Shown piece by piece: positions 19,512 to 20,653 of a DNA stretch of 20,653 bases. Numbering within the stretch: position 1 is the first letter of the stretch; the number at the start of each line of letters is the position of its first letter. The position numbers were made by a program, and so were the translations under genes. The DNA is taken from positions 1 to 20,653 of the IMG/VR virus record IMGVR_UViG_3300012039_000115; one strand, 5' to 3'. Under the pieces are notes generated by a model, which saw only the letters and a list, made by a program, of their open reading frames with translations, did no database searches and was not told where the DNA came from. The DNA comes from a virus.

Positions 19512-20030
19512 ATGATGATTCCAACACCTGAATCTGGAAGTCCTGAGCCTGATAGTGATTGGGGAAAGAAAGTAAAAAGACTTCTAGATGAAAGAACTTC
19601 CATTAACTTGGAAACGGGTTGTTGGGAATATTCAGGGACCAATTCCGGTGGATATGGTCAAATCATGATTGATCATGTATTTTACTATGTCCACCGGTTA
19701 TCGGCCATGATGTATCATGATTACACTCCTGAAATGACTTATCTGCATGTTCTCCATACGTGTAACAATAGATGTTGCTGGAATCCCGCACATATTTATC
19801 TTGGAGATAATAACCAAAATATCCAAGATAAAATGGAGGCTGGCAATGCACGTGGTAAGTATTCTGATGTAACTCAATGTATAAATGGTCATGAGTTCAC
19901 CGAACAGAATACTTATTGGTACACAAAGTCTGATGGTAAGATACGGAGACAATGTAGAGAATGTAAGGCAATTAAGGATAAGGAATACAAGGCAAAGAGG
20001 GCTTTGTTGAAATTTGGAAAGGTTGGATAG
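19512..20030 (+). CDS. HNH endonuclease (HNH_3 type) with C-terminal zinc finger
   Basis: 172 aa from the ATG at 19512, which has GGGAGAG upstream (a TTG six bases earlier is possible). The nuclease core is VHRLSAMMYHDY (60-71) followed by HVLHTCNNRCCWNPAHIYLG (79-98), matching HNH_3-type phage endonucleases: catalytic His82, Cys84/Cys88-Cys89 and His94, then GDNNQNIQDK. Residues 123-151 add a probable zinc finger (Cys123-x3-His127, Cys148-x2-Cys151) that may bind DNA. This is a different HNH family from the two endonuclease VII-like genes in the window. It is AT-rich and directly follows the capsid gene, so a homing endonuclease is likely. Confidence 0.88.
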   Translation: MMIPTPESGSPEPDSDWGKKVKRLLDERTSINLETGCWEYSGTNSGGYGQIMIDHVFYYVHRLSAMMYHDYTPEMTYLHVLHTCNNRCCWNPAHIYLGDNNQNIQDKMEAGNARGKYSDVTQCINGHEFTEQNTYWYTKSDGKIRRQCRECKAIKDKEYKAKRALLKFGKVG

Positions 20031-20032
20031 AC

Positions 20033-20326
20033 ATGGCTGCAGAATCTGATTGGCAGCGGTATACACCTTGGGGAGCACCTACGTCAACTATGGCATCGGC
20101 TGCAACACTTGCACCCGGACCTGGATTGACAGTACTTACGGGTAACACGGCAATCACTACGATTACGCCGCCTATGACGAGTCCGCACATGATTTGTCTC
20201 GTGTTTGCGGGAACTGCGGGTATTACGGCTGGTAACAACATCGCCAACACCAAGGCATCGGTGGCTGCTGAAGCGATGTTGCTTGTGTATAACACGATCA
20301 CGTCGAAGTATCACGCGGTCGGTTAA
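20033..20326 (+). CDS. probable small head or decoration protein, 97 aa
   Basis: MAAESDWQRYTPWGAPTSTM leads into a Thr/Ala/Gly-rich beta protein (ITTITPPMTSPHMICLVFAG, then TAGITAGNNIANTKA). The repeated strand-turn pattern and the position after the capsid gene, interrupted by the HNH gene, fit a capsid decoration or head-fiber protein. The following partial gene has a similar core (VTGTTGINTIVP against LTGNTAITTITP), so the two may be paralogs. No catalytic motif. AAAGG lies upstream of the ATG. Confidence 0.65.
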   Translation: MAAESDWQRYTPWGAPTSTMASAATLAPGPGLTVLTGNTAITTITPPMTSPHMICLVFAGTAGITAGNNIANTKASVAAEAMLLVYNTITSKYHAVG

Positions 20327-20347
20327 TCTACGCAAGGGATTTGGGCC

Positions 20348-20431
20348 TTGCTCCAGAACGTCGTGGACGAAATCAGACGTGACAATTCGGAGAGACGAAT
20401 AATTCATCTCATGGTGGAGGAGGCGAGATGA
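20348..20431 (+). CDS. possible 27-aa peptide, TTG start
   Basis: A short charged helical frame (LLQNVVDEIRRDNSERRII, ending MVEEAR). AGGGA precedes the TTG by 8 nt and the stop overlaps the next ATG in ATGA. Start codon and size make it uncertain; it may only be a translational coupler for the next gene. Confidence 0.35.
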   Translation: MLQNVVDEIRRDNSERRIIHLMVEEAR

Positions 20432-20653
20432 TTCCAGGAAGTATCTCGAAAGTATCGGAGACTACAGTTGCTAGTGCTGCGTCTATTCGTGCTACAGCAG
20501 ACGTGGTGAAAGTGACTGGAACTACAGGAATCAATACCATCGTGCCGGGTATTGGGCCGGGTCAGAGTCAATTCTTGATGCTGATTCCTGTGGATGGATC
20601 TGTAGTTTTGGGTACATCTGGAAACATCTTGATTGGCATCACTGCTGTTGTCA
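20428..20653 (+). CDS. partial virion protein, paralog-like to the 20033 gene
   Basis: Seventy-five codons are visible before the window ends. MIPGSISKVSETTVASAASI opens a Thr/Val/Gly-rich beta protein with VTGTTGINTIVPG and GTSGNILIGITAVV, similar in order to the preceding 97-aa protein (VLTGNTAITTITP, AGITAGNNI). GGAGG stands a few bases before the ATG. It is probably another head, decoration or fiber-associated protein; the missing C-terminus decides its size. Confidence 0.6.
   Translation, partial: MIPGSISKVSETTVASAASIRATADVVKVTGTTGINTIVPGIGPGQSQFLMLIPVDGSVVLGTSGNILIGITAVV

Overview
The window is a piece of a tailed double-stranded DNA bacteriophage genome (Caudoviricetes), probably metagenomic. 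The diagnostic genes are a terminase large subunit, a portal protein, a scaffold-like protein and a major capsid protein in the usual order, with Shine-Dalgarno sites of the AAGGAG/GGAGG type before many genes. No host gene, integrase, tRNA, rRNA, CRISPR array or insertion sequence is visible. The large portal protein resembles those of podoviruses, but tail type and host cannot be settled from this sequence.

Layout: two divergent gene blocks. The left block (1-7844) lies entirely on the minus strand and looks like the early/DNA-metabolism region. From right to left it holds a 126-aa protein, a 42-aa zinc protein, a control region (6780-7285), a zinc-ribbon protein, a small winged-helix-like protein, several very short zinc-ribbon genes, a fusion of a SprT-type metalloprotease with a SNF2-type helicase, a run of tightly coupled small genes (TAATG overlaps), a DUF2325-like protein, an HNH endonuclease and the start of a PD-(D/E)XK nuclease that leaves the window at the left edge. 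Six proteins in this block carry a four-ligand Cys/His zinc site, and several are only 40-70 residues long.

The 7845-8488 interval is gene-free and divergent. It holds an inverted repeat, AT-rich stretches and a possible rightward promoter. A second gene-free interval (6901-7285) carries a long A-tract, five GCACAGG direct repeats, a 13-bp G-rich tandem repeat and hairpins; it is a candidate replication or regulatory region. A textbook leftward promoter (TTGACA-17-TAGACT) at 6855-6883 has a perfect 8-bp inverted repeat across its -10 box and start site.

The right block (8489-20653) is on the plus strand and encodes packaging and the virion. In order: small terminase candidate, IPT/TIG-domain protein, small beta-rich protein, protein with a fascin-like beta-trefoil segment, Met/Gln/Gly-rich protein, large terminase, HNH endonuclease, coiled-coil protein, DUF3008-like peptide, two-helix membrane protein, Gly-rich protein, portal, scaffold-like protein, major capsid protein, another HNH endonuclease, and small probable virion proteins running off the right edge.

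Three AT-rich HNH genes sit directly beside core genes (PD-(D/E)XK nuclease, terminase, capsid), the pattern expected of free-standing homing endonucleases. Many start sites were moved from the longest possible reading frame to one supported by a ribosome binding site and by coupling to the upstream stop codon. That revealed nine short genes hidden in overlaps: four in 1575-5443, three in 5593-7414 and two in 13529-13857.
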